A stretch of DNA of 64,000 nucleotides from Oscillospiraceae bacterium CM (GCA_022870705.1 CP072107.1:363501-427500); one strand, 5' to 3'. Shown: positions 1 to 8,402, counted from the first letter of the stretch. Translations and numbers: made by a program. Notes: a model not told the origin generated them from the letters alone.

Positions 1-1059
1 TTCGGTTCAAGTCCGGCCAACGCGCTGCAATGGAGGAGCGTTTTTAAGGAAGAGATTTCCAGACTCGGGAGCCGTGTCAGAAAAGCAGGCATTCGGGTTT
101 CAATGCATCCAGGGCAATATACTGTACTGAATTCGTCAGACAAGCAGGTGGCAGAACGTGCGGTTGATGACCTCGCTTATCATTCAGCGCTCATGGACAG
201 TCTGGAAGTAGATTTCACCAATAAAATCATTCTACATGTTGGAGGCGCGTACGGAAACAAAAAAGAGGCAATGATGCGTTTTTCGGAACGTTATAAAGAT
301 CTGGATGATTCTATCAAACGGCGTCTAGTAATAGAAAATGACGACAAGGCCTACCATATCGGCGATGTAATGGAGCTGGGTTCACGCCTTGGGATTCCCG
401 TCGTTTATGATAATCTTCATAATAAGGTCAATTGCTGCGACCCTTCAAAAAAAGATTACTATTGGATTTCACAGTGTTCAGCATCTTGGAAGCATGAGGC
501 TGGCAGACAAAAAGTTCACTATTCGCAGCAGGATTTACACAAAAGCTCTGGTTCTCATTCCGAGAGTATTTCCGTAGCTGAGTTCCTGGATTTTTTTGCA
601 GGCCTTGGCGAAAACAAACCAGATATCATGCTTGAAGTCAAGGATAAAAACCTCTCGGCAATTAAATGCATTAACTGTACGTCATATAATAACATAAAAA
701 TATTAGAGCTCGAGTGGAGTAGATATAAATACGCTGTACTTGAGAAATCGCCAAATCATTACAAAAAGATAAGGCAGCTTTTAAAGGACAAAACTTCATA
801 CCCTGCAATTGTGTTTTACCAAGCAATTGAACATGCCTATGCGCAGGAGGCCGTTACAGGAAATGGGGTCAATGCCGCATTACATGTCTGGGGTTATTTC
901 AAGGGCATGGCAAGCACCAAAGAGAAAGAACGATTTTTTAACCTTTTGCAACTTTGTCAAAAAAGTGGCTCATCAATGGTTTCTTTGAAACGGTTTTTAT
1001 TCAAGCTGGCAGATAAATATAAGCAGGAGTATTTGCTCAATTCCTATTATTTTATTTGA
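1..1059 (+). CDS. uvsE: UV damage endonuclease UvsE (5' end cut by window edge)
   Basis: The reading frame is open from base 1 and ends in TGA at 1057-1059, giving 352 residues with the N-terminus outside the window. UvsE/UVDE is a metal-dependent TIM-barrel endonuclease that nicks DNA 5' to UV photoproducts and starts an alternative excision repair pathway. Visible family motifs are HPGQY near residue 36, a His-Val-Gly-Gly stretch near 79, ENDD near 112, YDNLHNK further on, and LEVKDK, which supply the clustered His/Glu/Asp metal ligands. The gene is convergent with the next one and their 3' ends overlap by 8 bases. In spore formers UvsE adds protection against UV, but its cellular role here is inferred. 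Confidence in the family is high. Confidence 0.9.
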   Translation, partial: FGSSPANALQWRSVFKEEISRLGSRVRKAGIRVSMHPGQYTVLNSSDKQVAERAVDDLAYHSALMDSLEVDFTNKIILHVGGAYGNKKEAMMRFSERYKDLDDSIKRRLVIENDDKAYHIGDVMELGSRLGIPVVYDNLHNKVNCCDPSKKDYYWISQCSASWKHEAGRQKVHYSQQDLHKSSGSHSESISVAEFLDFFAGLGENKPDIMLEVKDKNLSAIKCINCTSYNNIKILELEWSRYKYAVLEKSPNHYKKIRQLLKDKTSYPAIVFYQAIEHAYAQEAVTGNGVNAALHVWGYFKGMASTKEKERFFNLLQLCQKSGSSMVSLKRFLFKLADKYKQEYLLNSYYFI

Positions 1060-1849
1060 TGTTGTCATTTGTCGCCGGGAGCAACGAAAAATGATTTCGA
1101 TATAGCCGGATGGCAGCCGCACCTATCAAGACAACCATTCCTACAAGCGCAGTGGTTTGCAGCGGAGCGAATTCTCCTTTAAACCCTTCCGATGATTTCA
1201 AGAATTGATAGATACCAAAATAAGCCCATGCAATTGGCAGCGAAAAAGTAGCACTACGGTTTTTTAATTGGGCCACAATGACCAATAAGACTGCTATAAT
1301 AAGTATAACAATTGCCCATACATTGTCGGCTATTCCAAATCCGTTCCAATTCATCTTGACGAGCGCCGCAGCAATATTAACGACAGTCGCAATAAACAAC
1401 CAGCCAGTGTAAATTCCGAAGCTTAAAGGCAGCAGCCAACGCTTCTTTTCATGGATCTTTAGAAGCCTCTGGCAAAGCAAGGATAATGTGACGACAAATG
1501 CAAGAATGAAAAGCACAGATAACTCAACCAACACAAAGGAAAAAGAAATAATCCAAGCGATATTGAATGCACAGGAAATACAGAAAAGGGTGCTAATCTG
1601 GTCAACAGCACTCTGATAATATGGGTCATTTTTTCTGAAGATCATTACAATTATAGAGATAATGAGCAATGAATAGATTACACTCCAAATACTGAAGGTG
1701 GCAGGGCTAGGTGTTATTAGAGTAAGATACATGTCCGAAATTTGTTTTTGTGAGAGACCGTTTATTAGACCAATAGCACCTAGTGTATTGATAATCAGAG
1801 TGACTACCAAAAATATGCCATTAATCCACGCTTTTTTTGTCCTGTCCAT
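1052..1849 (-). CDS. TspO/MBR-like multi-spanning membrane protein
   Basis: This 265-residue protein is almost entirely hydrophobic. It starts with a short charged stretch (MDRTKKAW), then about seven membrane segments, and ends in a short hydrophilic tail. The 'PSPATFSIWSVIYSLL' region near residue 48 and the spaced Trp/Asn residues (FNIAWIISF, YTGWLFIATVVN, WAYFGIYQF) match the TspO/MBR (tryptophan-rich sensory protein) superfamily, in its longer Firmicutes form. TspO proteins bind porphyrins and related ligands; the ligand here is unknown. A good ribosome binding site (AGGAGG, read on the minus strand just upstream of 1849) supports the start. Its 3' end overlaps the 3' end of uvsE. It may be part of the host chromosome just left of the mobile region. 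Confidence 0.65.
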   Translation of the reverse strand: MDRTKKAWINGIFLVVTLIINTLGAIGLINGLSQKQISDMYLTLITPSPATFSIWSVIYSLLIISIIVMIFRKNDPYYQSAVDQISTLFCISCAFNIAWIISFSFVLVELSVLFILAFVVTLSLLCQRLLKIHEKKRWLLPLSFGIYTGWLFIATVVNIAAALVKMNWNGFGIADNVWAIVILIIAVLLVIVAQLKNRSATFSLPIAWAYFGIYQFLKSSEGFKGEFAPLQTTALVGMVVLIGAAAIRLYRNHFSLLPATNDNIK

Positions 1850-2061
1850 ATTAATCCTCCTTCAATGATGTTAAATAGTAATATTATTAATTTACTGACA
1901 TAATAAAAACAACCTAAAATTTTATGCTTGTATTATTGCGTATTCTCCGGCATCCGGCCAAGGTTCGCATCTGATCCGGCCAGATGTCGCATGACATCCG
2001 GCCGGCAATGACCGCCGGTTTAGCATAGTGACGCTGTATTGTTTTTTGCAGTATAGCACGG

Positions 2062-2823
2062 TCAGTTGGCCGTGTCATCAGCGGAGTATAATTTTGCAGG
2101 ATCGTCCCGCATGGTCGGACCGCCGAGCTCGAACCGGACAGAGCCGGTAACGAGTCGGTCCATAATGGCGTCGGCAATAGTCTTGTCGGCAAACGTGCCG
2201 TACCACATGCTGACTGGAAACTGTGCCGAGATGGCGATTGCCTTTTTCTGAGCCCTTCGTTCATCCACGACTTCATACAAGTCCAGGCAGGCCAGGGGCT
2301 GCAGCGTTTCAAGCCCGAAATCGTCCAGGATCAGAAGATCGGGTTTCTTCAAATCGCCGATCAGCTTTTCATAGCTTCCGTCGCCGCGCCCGACAGACAG
2401 GTTCAGGAGCAGCCTGCTCATTTTGTAACAGCGGACGGTCATGCCCGCCCGGCAGGCTTCCCGCCCAAAGGCGCTGACCAGATAGGTCTTTCCCGTTCCG
2501 GTAGGTCCGGTAACCAACAGGTTCCGCCCTTCCCGTATCCATTGCAGATCCGAAAGCCGCGCCACTTTATTCTTATCCAGCATTCGCTCCGGCTTGTAGG
2601 AAAGGTCGGAGAGCGTCGCCGAAGTATCGCGGAGGTTCGCTGTGTGAAGCAGCCGTTTTAACCGGGCGTTCTGCCGGGACAGCCACTGCGCATCCACAAT
2701 CATAGCGAGGCGTTCTTCGAAGCTCAGCTCATTCATCGCGCCGGTTTCGAGCTGGCGGCGGTATTCGGCAACCATAGCTGCCTGCTTCATGGCCTGAAGC
2801 TTCTCCAGAGTCTGATTGATCAT
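2062..2823 (-). CDS. istB: IS21-family transposition helper ATPase IstB
   Basis: IstB is the AAA+ ATPase that assists the IstA transposase in target selection. The chosen start gives 253 residues, the usual IstB length. It has a Walker A motif GPTGTGKT near residue 106 and a Walker B-like LLILDDFG near 167, followed by the conserved region ending in VRFELGGPTMR. I chose ATG at 2823 (MINQTLEKL) because GAGGGGGTGAG lies just before it; an in-frame start at 2847 exists but would lie inside istA. The gene begins 14 bases after the istA stop, so the two are probably translationally coupled. Nothing in the sequence suggests inactivation. Confidence 0.93.
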   Translation of the reverse strand: MINQTLEKLQAMKQAAMVAEYRRQLETGAMNELSFEERLAMIVDAQWLSRQNARLKRLLHTANLRDTSATLSDLSYKPERMLDKNKVARLSDLQWIREGRNLLVTGPTGTGKTYLVSAFGREACRAGMTVRCYKMSRLLLNLSVGRGDGSYEKLIGDLKKPDLLILDDFGLETLQPLACLDLYEVVDERRAQKKAIAISAQFPVSMWYGTFADKTIADAIMDRLVTGSVRFELGGPTMRDDPAKLYSADDTAN

Positions 2824-2837
2824 TTTCTCACCCCCTC

Positions 2838-4373
2838 TCACTGCCACACGTTGCCGCGCAGATTTTCATGTTCGGGGGTTGGCTTTGCCGAGGGAACGCT
2901 GCCGGTATCCCGTCCGTTCTTCAGAATGTTCCGGATGGTGGTGTAGTTGGCGGCATGCATACCGAGCGCCATGGCACAGGCGGCTTCGAGACGCTCATTC
3001 CCGTAAGTTTGACTCATCTGGAGGATGCCCATACAGGAACGATACGCCTGTTCTTCGACGGCTTGCTGTTTCAGAAGCCTGTCTATGACGGCGGTGGTGT
3101 TTTCTCCGATCTTTTGGGCCCAGTCGGAATATCTACGACCGTCGAAACCGTTGAACTTGACCTGATGCTGGTGGTTGGGCGGCATATGTTCCAAGATGGT
3201 CACATAACGGCTTCCGGAATAGCGGTGCTCATGGGTGGCAACTCTGTCGCCGTTTTCATCGAGAATTTCAATGACATTGCCGGATATGCGCAGTGTCACC
3301 GTCTGCTTGTACAGGGTGTAGGGAACCGAGTAGTAGAAGCCGTCCCACGCCACGTGGTAGTTGTCCGGCACCCGCCGGTCAATGAACTCGGCGAACTCAT
3401 AGGGCTGCGCCGGAAGAGGCCGAAGCGCCGGCTTGTCTATCTCAAGAAATACGCTCTCCCGGGAACCCTGTCTCTTTTGAAACGGTTTGGCAGCGAGCTG
3501 TCTGACCCGCTTCTTGATGGCTGCGTTGAGTTCCCGGAACGAATAGAACACCTGGCCGCGAAGCCATTCCAGCAGCCAGATCTCCAGCCAGCCCACGCCG
3601 GATTCAACAGAACCTTTGTCCCGCGGCTTGCGAATCCGGGCGGGGACGACGGCAACGGCATAGTGCTGTGCAAAACTCCAATATGCCTTGTTGATCTCCG
3701 GATCGTAATACCGGGCGCTGGTAACCGCCGTTTTGGTGTTGTCAGGGACAATAATCTTCGGCACGCCGCCATACCACCCCAAGGCATCTACATGGCCTTT
3801 GATCCACTTATCCGCCTTCTCATCCGGGAAGGCTTCCACAAACGGGTAGGAGCTGTCTCCAAGCGTCGTGATGAAGAAGTGGGCGGTAAGCAGCTCGCCC
3901 GTGGATTCATCCACTACGCAGTCCAGCGTGTCGCCGACCCAGTCCACGAAAAGCTCTCTGCCGGGCTCACGGTTGATGGACATAACCACATTCTTGCCGG
4001 CCTCGTCCTTCCAGTCCTTGTATCGGCGGCAGAATTGACTGTAGCTCATGGAGCTGGCATAATCCTGCTCCCATATGTAGCGCATGTTTTTGCGGTTGTC
4101 TCGGCTTTGGAGGACTTTGTGGATGCCTTCCCACGGCGGGTCTGGTACGCTGGATTTCTTTCCGAAAGAATCCGGATACAGCAGTTCCCGGATTTCATTG
4201 TTGGTCATGGTTGTGGCATGGTCATAGTTCAGCCCTGCCTCCGTACAGCGGTGCTGGATCTCGCCCACGGTACTCTTCCCGCATTTAACGCTTTCTGCGA
4301 TCTCCCGCTGCGTGAGTCCCATCTCCCACAGCCGCAAAATCTCCATAATTCTCATTTTCTCTGTACACCTCAT
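2838..4373 (-). CDS. istA: IS21-family transposase IstA (DDE recombinase)
   Basis: IstA catalyses cut-and-paste or replicative transposition of the element. The protein has 511 residues from the chosen start. It begins with a helix-turn-helix (EMGLTQREIAESVKCGKSTV, about residues 18-37) for end binding. An RNase H-like DDE core follows: FVDWVGD, then VPDNTKTAV, then DKGSVESGVG with the catalytic Glu. The C-terminal domain contains a WDGFYYSVPYTLY stretch typical of this family. ATG at 4373 is preferred because AGGGGGCAGG sits just upstream; an in-frame upstream start at 4451 would extend it by 26 atypical residues. It is the first gene of a two-gene operon with istB. Confidence 0.93.
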   Translation of the reverse strand: MRCTEKMRIMEILRLWEMGLTQREIAESVKCGKSTVGEIQHRCTEAGLNYDHATTMTNNEIRELLYPDSFGKKSSVPDPPWEGIHKVLQSRDNRKNMRYIWEQDYASSMSYSQFCRRYKDWKDEAGKNVVMSINREPGRELFVDWVGDTLDCVVDESTGELLTAHFFITTLGDSSYPFVEAFPDEKADKWIKGHVDALGWYGGVPKIIVPDNTKTAVTSARYYDPEINKAYWSFAQHYAVAVVPARIRKPRDKGSVESGVGWLEIWLLEWLRGQVFYSFRELNAAIKKRVRQLAAKPFQKRQGSRESVFLEIDKPALRPLPAQPYEFAEFIDRRVPDNYHVAWDGFYYSVPYTLYKQTVTLRISGNVIEILDENGDRVATHEHRYSGSRYVTILEHMPPNHQHQVKFNGFDGRRYSDWAQKIGENTTAVIDRLLKQQAVEEQAYRSCMGILQMSQTYGNERLEAACAMALGMHAANYTTIRNILKNGRDTGSVPSAKPTPEHENLRGNVWQ

Positions 4374-4571
4374 TACCCTGCCCCCTGTACGTTGGTTTTG
4401 TCCATTGTACAAGGCGCGGTTTTGGGTGTCACTACGCTGGCCGGATGTCATGCGAACCTTGGCCCGATGTTATGCGATTCCTGGCCGGATCACGCAAAAT
4501 TACTCATATTATAATATAATTACTGGCAATTTGTAAGCCCCTCTGTACGGAAATCGTCTTACTTTTTATAG

Positions 4572-5252
4572 TTCTTACCCCGATTCTGCTCCGTTTGGTT
4601 AGTCTTTGGCAAAGAGGAACTATCTACCATTTTTAGTGTGATTGACCAATGCCAACCATCAACCCGAACGCCAGCAAAGCACTTAGTTGTTTCCGTGATG
4701 TTCAGAATGATTTACTGCTGCGGATTAAGGCCAATTGAAGCTCGTCGCCTACGTCCGGAAGATGTTGATCTTAATACTGGCTGTGTAAAAATACTGGAAT
4801 CCAAAGGTCATAAAGACCGCATCGTCATGCTTTCGGGCTCAATACTGGAATTGTGCCGCCGGTATTCTAAAAAAGTTGGGTTGATCTATCCGGGAAGAAG
4901 ATTCTTCTTCCCCAGTCCAAGCAGTCGCGGAGAGGGGATGTATTCCCAAGAGTGGATCATTCCCACCTTCAGGAAATTTTTGATTGAGGCCGGACTATAT
5001 CGCCATTGCGCAGGGAACGAACCCAGACTTTATGATCTCCGCCATACATTTGCCACACATCGTTTGTATCAATGGATGAAGGAAGGACAGGATGTCAATG
5101 CCTGTCTTGCTTATCTCAGCGAGTATATGGGACACAAAAATCTATCTGACACCGCCTATTACATTCATCTGGTGCCTGAATTTTTCCCACAAATGTCAGA
5201 TCTTCACCTTGAAGATTACGTAGAAATGATTCCGGAGGTTGAGCGATGCTGA
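4572..5252 (+). pseudogene. 5'-truncated tyrosine recombinase (catalytic domain only)
   Basis: The frame encodes the catalytic half of a phage/ICE-type tyrosine recombinase. Visible elements are GLRPIEARRL (catalytic Arg), SKGHKDR (Lys), LRHTFATHR (His-x-x-Arg), MGHKNLSDTAYY (His and the Tyr nucleophile). The N-terminal SAM-like core-binding domain is missing. A GTG at 4638 could start a 204-residue product. However, convincing homologous-looking sequence (GKEELSTIFSVIDQC) continues upstream of it until a TAG at 4569, which argues for truncation rather than a natural start. The IS21 element ends about 65 bases upstream, so insertion and deletion probably removed the 5' half. The 3' end overlaps the next recombinase gene by 7 bases, as in paired or triple recombinase operons. 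Confidence 0.75.
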
Positions 5253-6283
5253 TGAAAGACGAACGCTTTTTCAAAACAATTAAAAATTTTCTTGAGATAT
5301 ATTTACTCAAACAAAAAAACTACAGCAAAAATACGCAAAAATCCTATCGGGAATCATTGAGTCTCCTGCTTCAATATTTTAAGGAAGAACTTGGCCTTGG
5401 GTATGCTCAGATAGGTTTCGATGATCTGACTTATACAAATGTCTGCGGCTTTTTGGATTGGCTCACAGTTTCGCGGGAATGCTCACCTCAAACTGTAAAT
5501 CTGCGCTTGATGGCGATCCGCTCTTTTGCGAAATATTCAAGCATTGTCGATCCGGCAAAGGTCTATTTCCAGGTCGAGTTAGCAAACGTACCCGTTAAAA
5601 AAGCCCACGGTAAGGTAGTGGAATTCATGAGTTTGCCTGCTCTCGAAGCATTATTTCTGCAACCTAACACTAAGAATACAACAGGTTTTCGGGATTTTTG
5701 TTTTATGATTTTAATGTATGACGTTGCCGCACGGTGTCAGGAACTGTTGGATTTGCGGATTGGCGATTTGGAATTGCAGCAAAATACCCCGTCTGTTTAT
5801 CTTACAGGTAAAGGGACTAAAATGCGAAAACTACCAATTTCGACCAAAGTTGCTGGGCACCTGAAGAATTACCTTAATACAGCTCATCCTGCAATATCAA
5901 GGAAAGATGAGGATTTTCTGTTCTACACAATTTCTCATGGCCACAGAAACAAAATGTCTTCGGATGCCGTTTCTCTGTTTATGCGTAAATACGGAGAGAC
6001 CGGTAAAAAAATGTGCTCAGAGATTCCGGATAGAGTTCACCCACACCAGCTACGCCATTCCAGAGCGATGCACTTGTATCGGGGCGGCATGCCTTTGGTT
6101 TTACTTTCTGAGTTTCTCGGACATGCCGATGTAAACACTACTCGGATCTATGCCTGGGCCGATACTGAAATGAAAAGGCAAGCCATACAAAAAATTACGG
6201 ATAAATGTGAAGCCAATGCTACAATCGAGCCGATTTGGGAAAATGACGAGCAGATGATCAAGCGTTTGTATGGTCTTGCATAG
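5246..6283 (+). CDS. Tyrosine-type site-specific recombinase/integrase
   Basis: This full-length 345-residue recombinase has an N-terminal SAM-like DNA-binding domain (about residues 1-110) and a C-terminal catalytic domain. The catalytic residues are visible: Arg in AARCQELLDL, Lys in GKGTKMRKLP, His-x-x-Arg in HPHQLRHSRA, His in LGHADVNTTRIY and the final Tyr in the same motif. It overlaps the truncated upstream recombinase by 7 bases. Tandem tyrosine recombinases of this kind mark a class of Firmicutes elements that integrate using two or three cooperating recombinases, so this gene may now be an orphan. An intrinsic terminator follows closely. Its element, recombination site and activity cannot be told from the sequence. 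Confidence 0.9.
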   Translation: MLMKDERFFKTIKNFLEIYLLKQKNYSKNTQKSYRESLSLLLQYFKEELGLGYAQIGFDDLTYTNVCGFLDWLTVSRECSPQTVNLRLMAIRSFAKYSSIVDPAKVYFQVELANVPVKKAHGKVVEFMSLPALEALFLQPNTKNTTGFRDFCFMILMYDVAARCQELLDLRIGDLELQQNTPSVYLTGKGTKMRKLPISTKVAGHLKNYLNTAHPAISRKDEDFLFYTISHGHRNKMSSDAVSLFMRKYGETGKKMCSEIPDRVHPHQLRHSRAMHLYRGGMPLVLLSEFLGHADVNTTRIYAWADTEMKRQAIQKITDKCEANATIEPIWENDEQMIKRLYGLA

Positions 6284-6309
6284 TCTGTTGAAACAATATG
6301 ATTCAGTCC

Positions 6310-6355
6310 AAAAGTGGCCGAGTCGGCATTAGCCTACCCGACCACTTTTAATATT
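6310..6355 (+). terminator. Intrinsic terminator after the recombinase gene
   Basis: AAAAGTGG (6310-6317) pairs with CCACTTTT (6342-6349), enclosing a GC-rich inner hairpin, and is followed by an A/T-rich run. It lies 26 bases after the recombinase stop codon. Confidence 0.7.
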
Positions 6356-6374
6356 ATTATCTGGAGGTTTTATA

Positions 6375-6527
6375 ATGACAACGGAAAAACACATACTTGA
6401 TTCTCAACAAGTAGCTCCGCCCTTACCTGACAACATCGGGATAAGTCAACCCTCGGGATTAGACCGCTTATCCGGACATCCAGATAAGCGGTCGGTCGCA
6501 GTCAGGGTGTATGCGATGTCCTCCTGA
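6375..6527 (+). pseudogene. Beginning of an unknown gene, cut at the 6.49 kb junction
   Basis: A strong ribosome binding site (GGAGG, 6363-6367) lies 7 bases before an ATG at 6375, and the frame runs 50 codons to TGA at 6525. The first 30-35 residues look like a normal protein start. The rest is read from the antisense of the methyltransferase gene, so it is chance coding. I therefore read it as the 5' stub of a gene whose body was lost when this DNA joined the conjugative-element block. I do not recognise the family. Confidence 0.45.
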
Positions 6528-7705
6528 CAACCGAGACCGTTGCCGCCGTTTTTGACCTGCCTGTCGATGATGTTGCCGGCGATGCAGAAGTTGTCCGGCT
6601 CCTGACTGACGAGCGGCACATTGTTTCCACCTGTGCCGTATCGGGCCGACATGGTCGGAGCGACATCATGAGGTCCGGTGTAGCGGCTGTCGATGCCGTG
6701 ATTTTCAAAGACGAGTGGCTGGTGACCATGCTCCTGTGCCCGCAGCGTTCCTGTTTTATCCTCGGTGCAGGACATTTGTGCTCCGCCCTGATCCATCAGA
6801 CACATGATGGACGGCACCATGTTGGAGCCGCTTTCCGCAGCCTTGAGCGTCGGCGCGATTTCCTCTTGATACCCAATGCCTCCCGCCGCTGCACCCTGAC
6901 CTGCGGAGAAGCCTGCCGCAAATACCAGACCTGCGGGATTTCTCCCGCCGCCACCGTCTGCTCCGGCCAGCGTCGGCGCTTTGCTCTCCGGGGTGAAGAT
7001 GCGCTCCTGCTGAGTGTCCCACGGGGTCAGGCATCCTTCTACAGCAAAGGTCTGCTGCTTCATCCCCGGCTGAGCGCCCAAGGCACCGGCAATGTCATGG
7101 AGATCCCGCACCTCATCACGCTGGTTGGCGGCAAAGGCAACCGGGGCAATGACGCCGTTTCGCCCTGTCGACATCCCGCAGTTCACACCAAGAGTGGAAG
7201 AGACTTCGCTTGTGAGGTTGCCTTTGTATCCGTCAAATCCGGTCGGCTCATCTGTTCCGATATCTTCTTCTGTGACTCGCGCTTGTATCTCCAATGCCGT
7301 CTTGAGCTGCTCCGGCAGCTCCTTGCCGCGCTCACGGGCCCGGCGCAGGATTCCCAGACAGGCTGTCTTGGTCAAATAGTATTTTCTCTGCGGCGAGGCC
7401 TCCAAAATCTGCGACAAGAAAGATTCTTTTTCTTCTCTGGGCGACACCCCAGTGTTGAGCATCAAGGCATCGCCACGCCAGGGAGAAAGCATCTCCCAAT
7501 ATGATTCGCCCAGCAGATTCCCAGCTCCCGGCGTCAGGTCGAGGGACATATACGCCTGGTACTTTAATTCGGACGATTTCCTCGAGGACGATGCGGAAGT
7601 CCTCGCCCTTTGGCACCCCGCTGGAGAAGGCTCCGGGGACGTTTTCCCAGACCATAAATCTGGGTCGAACAGACTGACCTGTTCGACCTCGTTGTATGTC
7701 TGCAT
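6446..7705 (-). CDS. Cytosine methyltransferase-associated second half, truncated at C-terminus
   Basis: The 419-residue product starts with a domain seen in conjugative elements and phages (EVEQVSLFDPDLWSGKTSPE, then SQILE, KYYLTKTACLGILRRA, GKELPEQLK; residues 1-135). It continues into a low-complexity, Gly/Asn-rich target-recognition-like region of C5 methyltransferases (NQRDEVRDLHDIAGALGAQP, ENHGIDSRYTGP, CIAGNIIDRQ, AYTLTATDR). Family members then carry conserved motifs IX-X at the C-terminus. Here the match stops at TATDR (about base 6491) and the last 13 residues are unrelated, so the methyltransferase C-terminus is gone. Its first 374 bases overlap the preceding methylase gene in another frame, and both frames look genuine. 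The enzyme is probably inactive. Confidence 0.75.
   Translation of the reverse strand: MQTYNEVEQVSLFDPDLWSGKTSPEPSPAGCQRARTSASSSRKSSELKYQAYMSLDLTPGAGNLLGESYWEMLSPWRGDALMLNTGVSPREEKESFLSQILEASPQRKYYLTKTACLGILRRARERGKELPEQLKTALEIQARVTEEDIGTDEPTGFDGYKGNLTSEVSSTLGVNCGMSTGRNGVIAPVAFAANQRDEVRDLHDIAGALGAQPGMKQQTFAVEGCLTPWDTQQERIFTPESKAPTLAGADGGGGRNPAGLVFAAGFSAGQGAAAGGIGYQEEIAPTLKAAESGSNMVPSIMCLMDQGGAQMSCTEDKTGTLRAQEHGHQPLVFENHGIDSRYTGPHDVAPTMSARYGTGGNNVPLVSQEPDNFCIAGNIIDRQVKNGGNGLGCQEDIAYTLTATDRLSGCPDKRSNPEG
6464..6491. repeat. 9-bp inverted repeat at a recombination junction
   Basis: CCGCTTATC (6464-6472) and GATAAGCGG (6483-6491) form a perfect inverted repeat with a 10-base loop. The right arm ends exactly where similarity of the minus-strand methyltransferase half stops, so it marks or lies beside the joint between two different mobile segments. 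Confidence 0.6.
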
Positions 7706-8015
7706 CTCTCATCTCCTTTACGATGCGGCATTGCTCCATAAAGAGGCCGGATCGCGCACCGGCAAGTCCTGCTCTGGCTCCGGCTACGGATAAGTCCTGG
7801 CACGGGCTTCCGCCGCAAATGATGTCTACGGGTGGCAGTATTGCTCCGTCCAACTTCGTGATATCCCCGACATGAACCATGTCAGGGAATCGCACTTGTG
7901 TTACCTCGATGGGAAAGGCTTCGATTTCACTCGCCCACAAGGGTATTATTCCGTTGCGTACCGCAGCCAAGGGAAACCCTCCGATCCCATCGAAAAGGCT
8001 TCCCATCGTCAGCAT
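7332..8015 (-). CDS. DNA (cytosine-5) methyltransferase, N-terminal catalytic half
   Basis: This 227-residue protein carries C5-methyltransferase motifs: motif I GSLFDGIGGF (SAM binding, about residue 5), motif IV GGSPCQDLS with the catalytic Cys (about 68), motif VI WENVPGAFSS (about 127), and motif VIII QRRKRIFLVADFGG near the C-terminus. A complete enzyme also needs a target recognition domain and motifs IX-X, which are absent here. These are supplied by the overlapping downstream gene, which is itself truncated. Such methylases in conjugative elements usually protect incoming DNA from host restriction. It starts 3 bases after the DUF4406-like gene and belongs to the long minus-strand ICE operon. 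Confidence 0.85.
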   Translation of the reverse strand: MLTMGSLFDGIGGFPLAAVRNGIIPLWASEIEAFPIEVTQVRFPDMVHVGDITKLDGAILPPVDIICGGSPCQDLSVAGARAGLAGARSGLFMEQCRIVKEMRDADIQRGRTGQSVRPRFMVWENVPGAFSSGVPKGEDFRIVLEEIVRIKVPGVYVPRPDAGSWESAGRIILGDAFSLAWRCLDAQHWGVAQRRKRIFLVADFGGLAAEKILFDQDSLSGNPAPGP

Positions 8016-8018
8016 AGC

Positions 8019-8387
8019 TTACAAACGCATGGAGCAGAAGGGATGCCTTCCCGCAAACGGCCTTTCTCTTTCTGCCATACTCTGTGTCTGCACATATCTT
8101 GTGGGAATGCCGAGCAGTCGCGCTTCGTCAATCTCGCCCTGCATCCCCTCGGAGATGGTTTCACCGAACACCCACAGCTCGTCGCACTTGGAAAGAGCTT
8201 CCTGCCCCATAGTTAGGCCGAGCTGTCTGTCGGCGGGGTTACCCTCGTCCAGCACCTGCGAGTAGAGCAGATGGGGCGCAAAAAAAGCGTGCCCTTCGCT
8301 CATCACGAACCGGCACGCTTCCTTGGCAAATTCCGTATTGACTTCAACGTCCCCGGCGTAGGGGGACGCTATATAAATGAGTTTCAT
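8019..8387 (-). CDS. DUF4406-like / nucleoside deoxyribosyltransferase-fold protein
   Basis: The 122-residue protein opens with KLIYIASPYAGD, a Rossmann-like strand-loop typical of the DUF4406 and nucleoside 2-deoxyribosyltransferase-like fold. It continues with CDELWVFGETISEGMQGEIDEARLLGIP, where the SEGMQGEI region matches the conserved SxGMxxEI active-site-like motif. Proteins of this type are common cargo in clostridial conjugative elements and phages; their substrate is unknown. The last 20 residues (AERERPFAGRHPFCSMRL) overlap nothing and look unstructured. It sits tightly between the TrbL-like gene and the methyltransferase gene in the same operon. Confidence 0.7.
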   Translation of the reverse strand: MKLIYIASPYAGDVEVNTEFAKEACRFVMSEGHAFFAPHLLYSQVLDEGNPADRQLGLTMGQEALSKCDELWVFGETISEGMQGEIDEARLLGIPTRYVQTQSMAERERPFAGRHPFCSMRL

Positions 8388-8402
8388 ATTGCCTCCGTTT
8401 CT

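Larger units (their letters stand above)
1929..4506 (-). mobile_element. IS21-family insertion sequence (istA + istB)
   Basis: Both IS21 genes are present and intact, flanked by the multiple terminal repeats typical of the family. The left end (about 1935-2005) carries three copies of an ATCCGGCC motif, two of them followed by TCGCAT at a fixed distance (1952-1970 and 1973-1992). The right end (about 4438-4495) carries matching inverted copies (GGCCGGAT, ATGCGA). Candidate tips are TG at 1929 and CA at 4506, with TTGCG/CGCAA just inside; the exact tips are uncertain. I see no target-site duplication at these tips. Together with the broken integrase on the right flank, this suggests a deletion next to the element after insertion. 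Confidence 0.85.

Noticed and set aside
2868..4514. 548-codon open frame on the plus strand across the IS21 transposase
   Set aside because: It is antisense to istA, whose HTH and DDE motifs prove the minus-strand frame; the plus frame has no family features.
6668..7504. 278-codon plus-strand frame opposite the methyltransferase half
   Set aside because: Cys/His/Arg-rich antisense composition with no recognisable motif; the minus-strand frame is supported by homology-like sequence.
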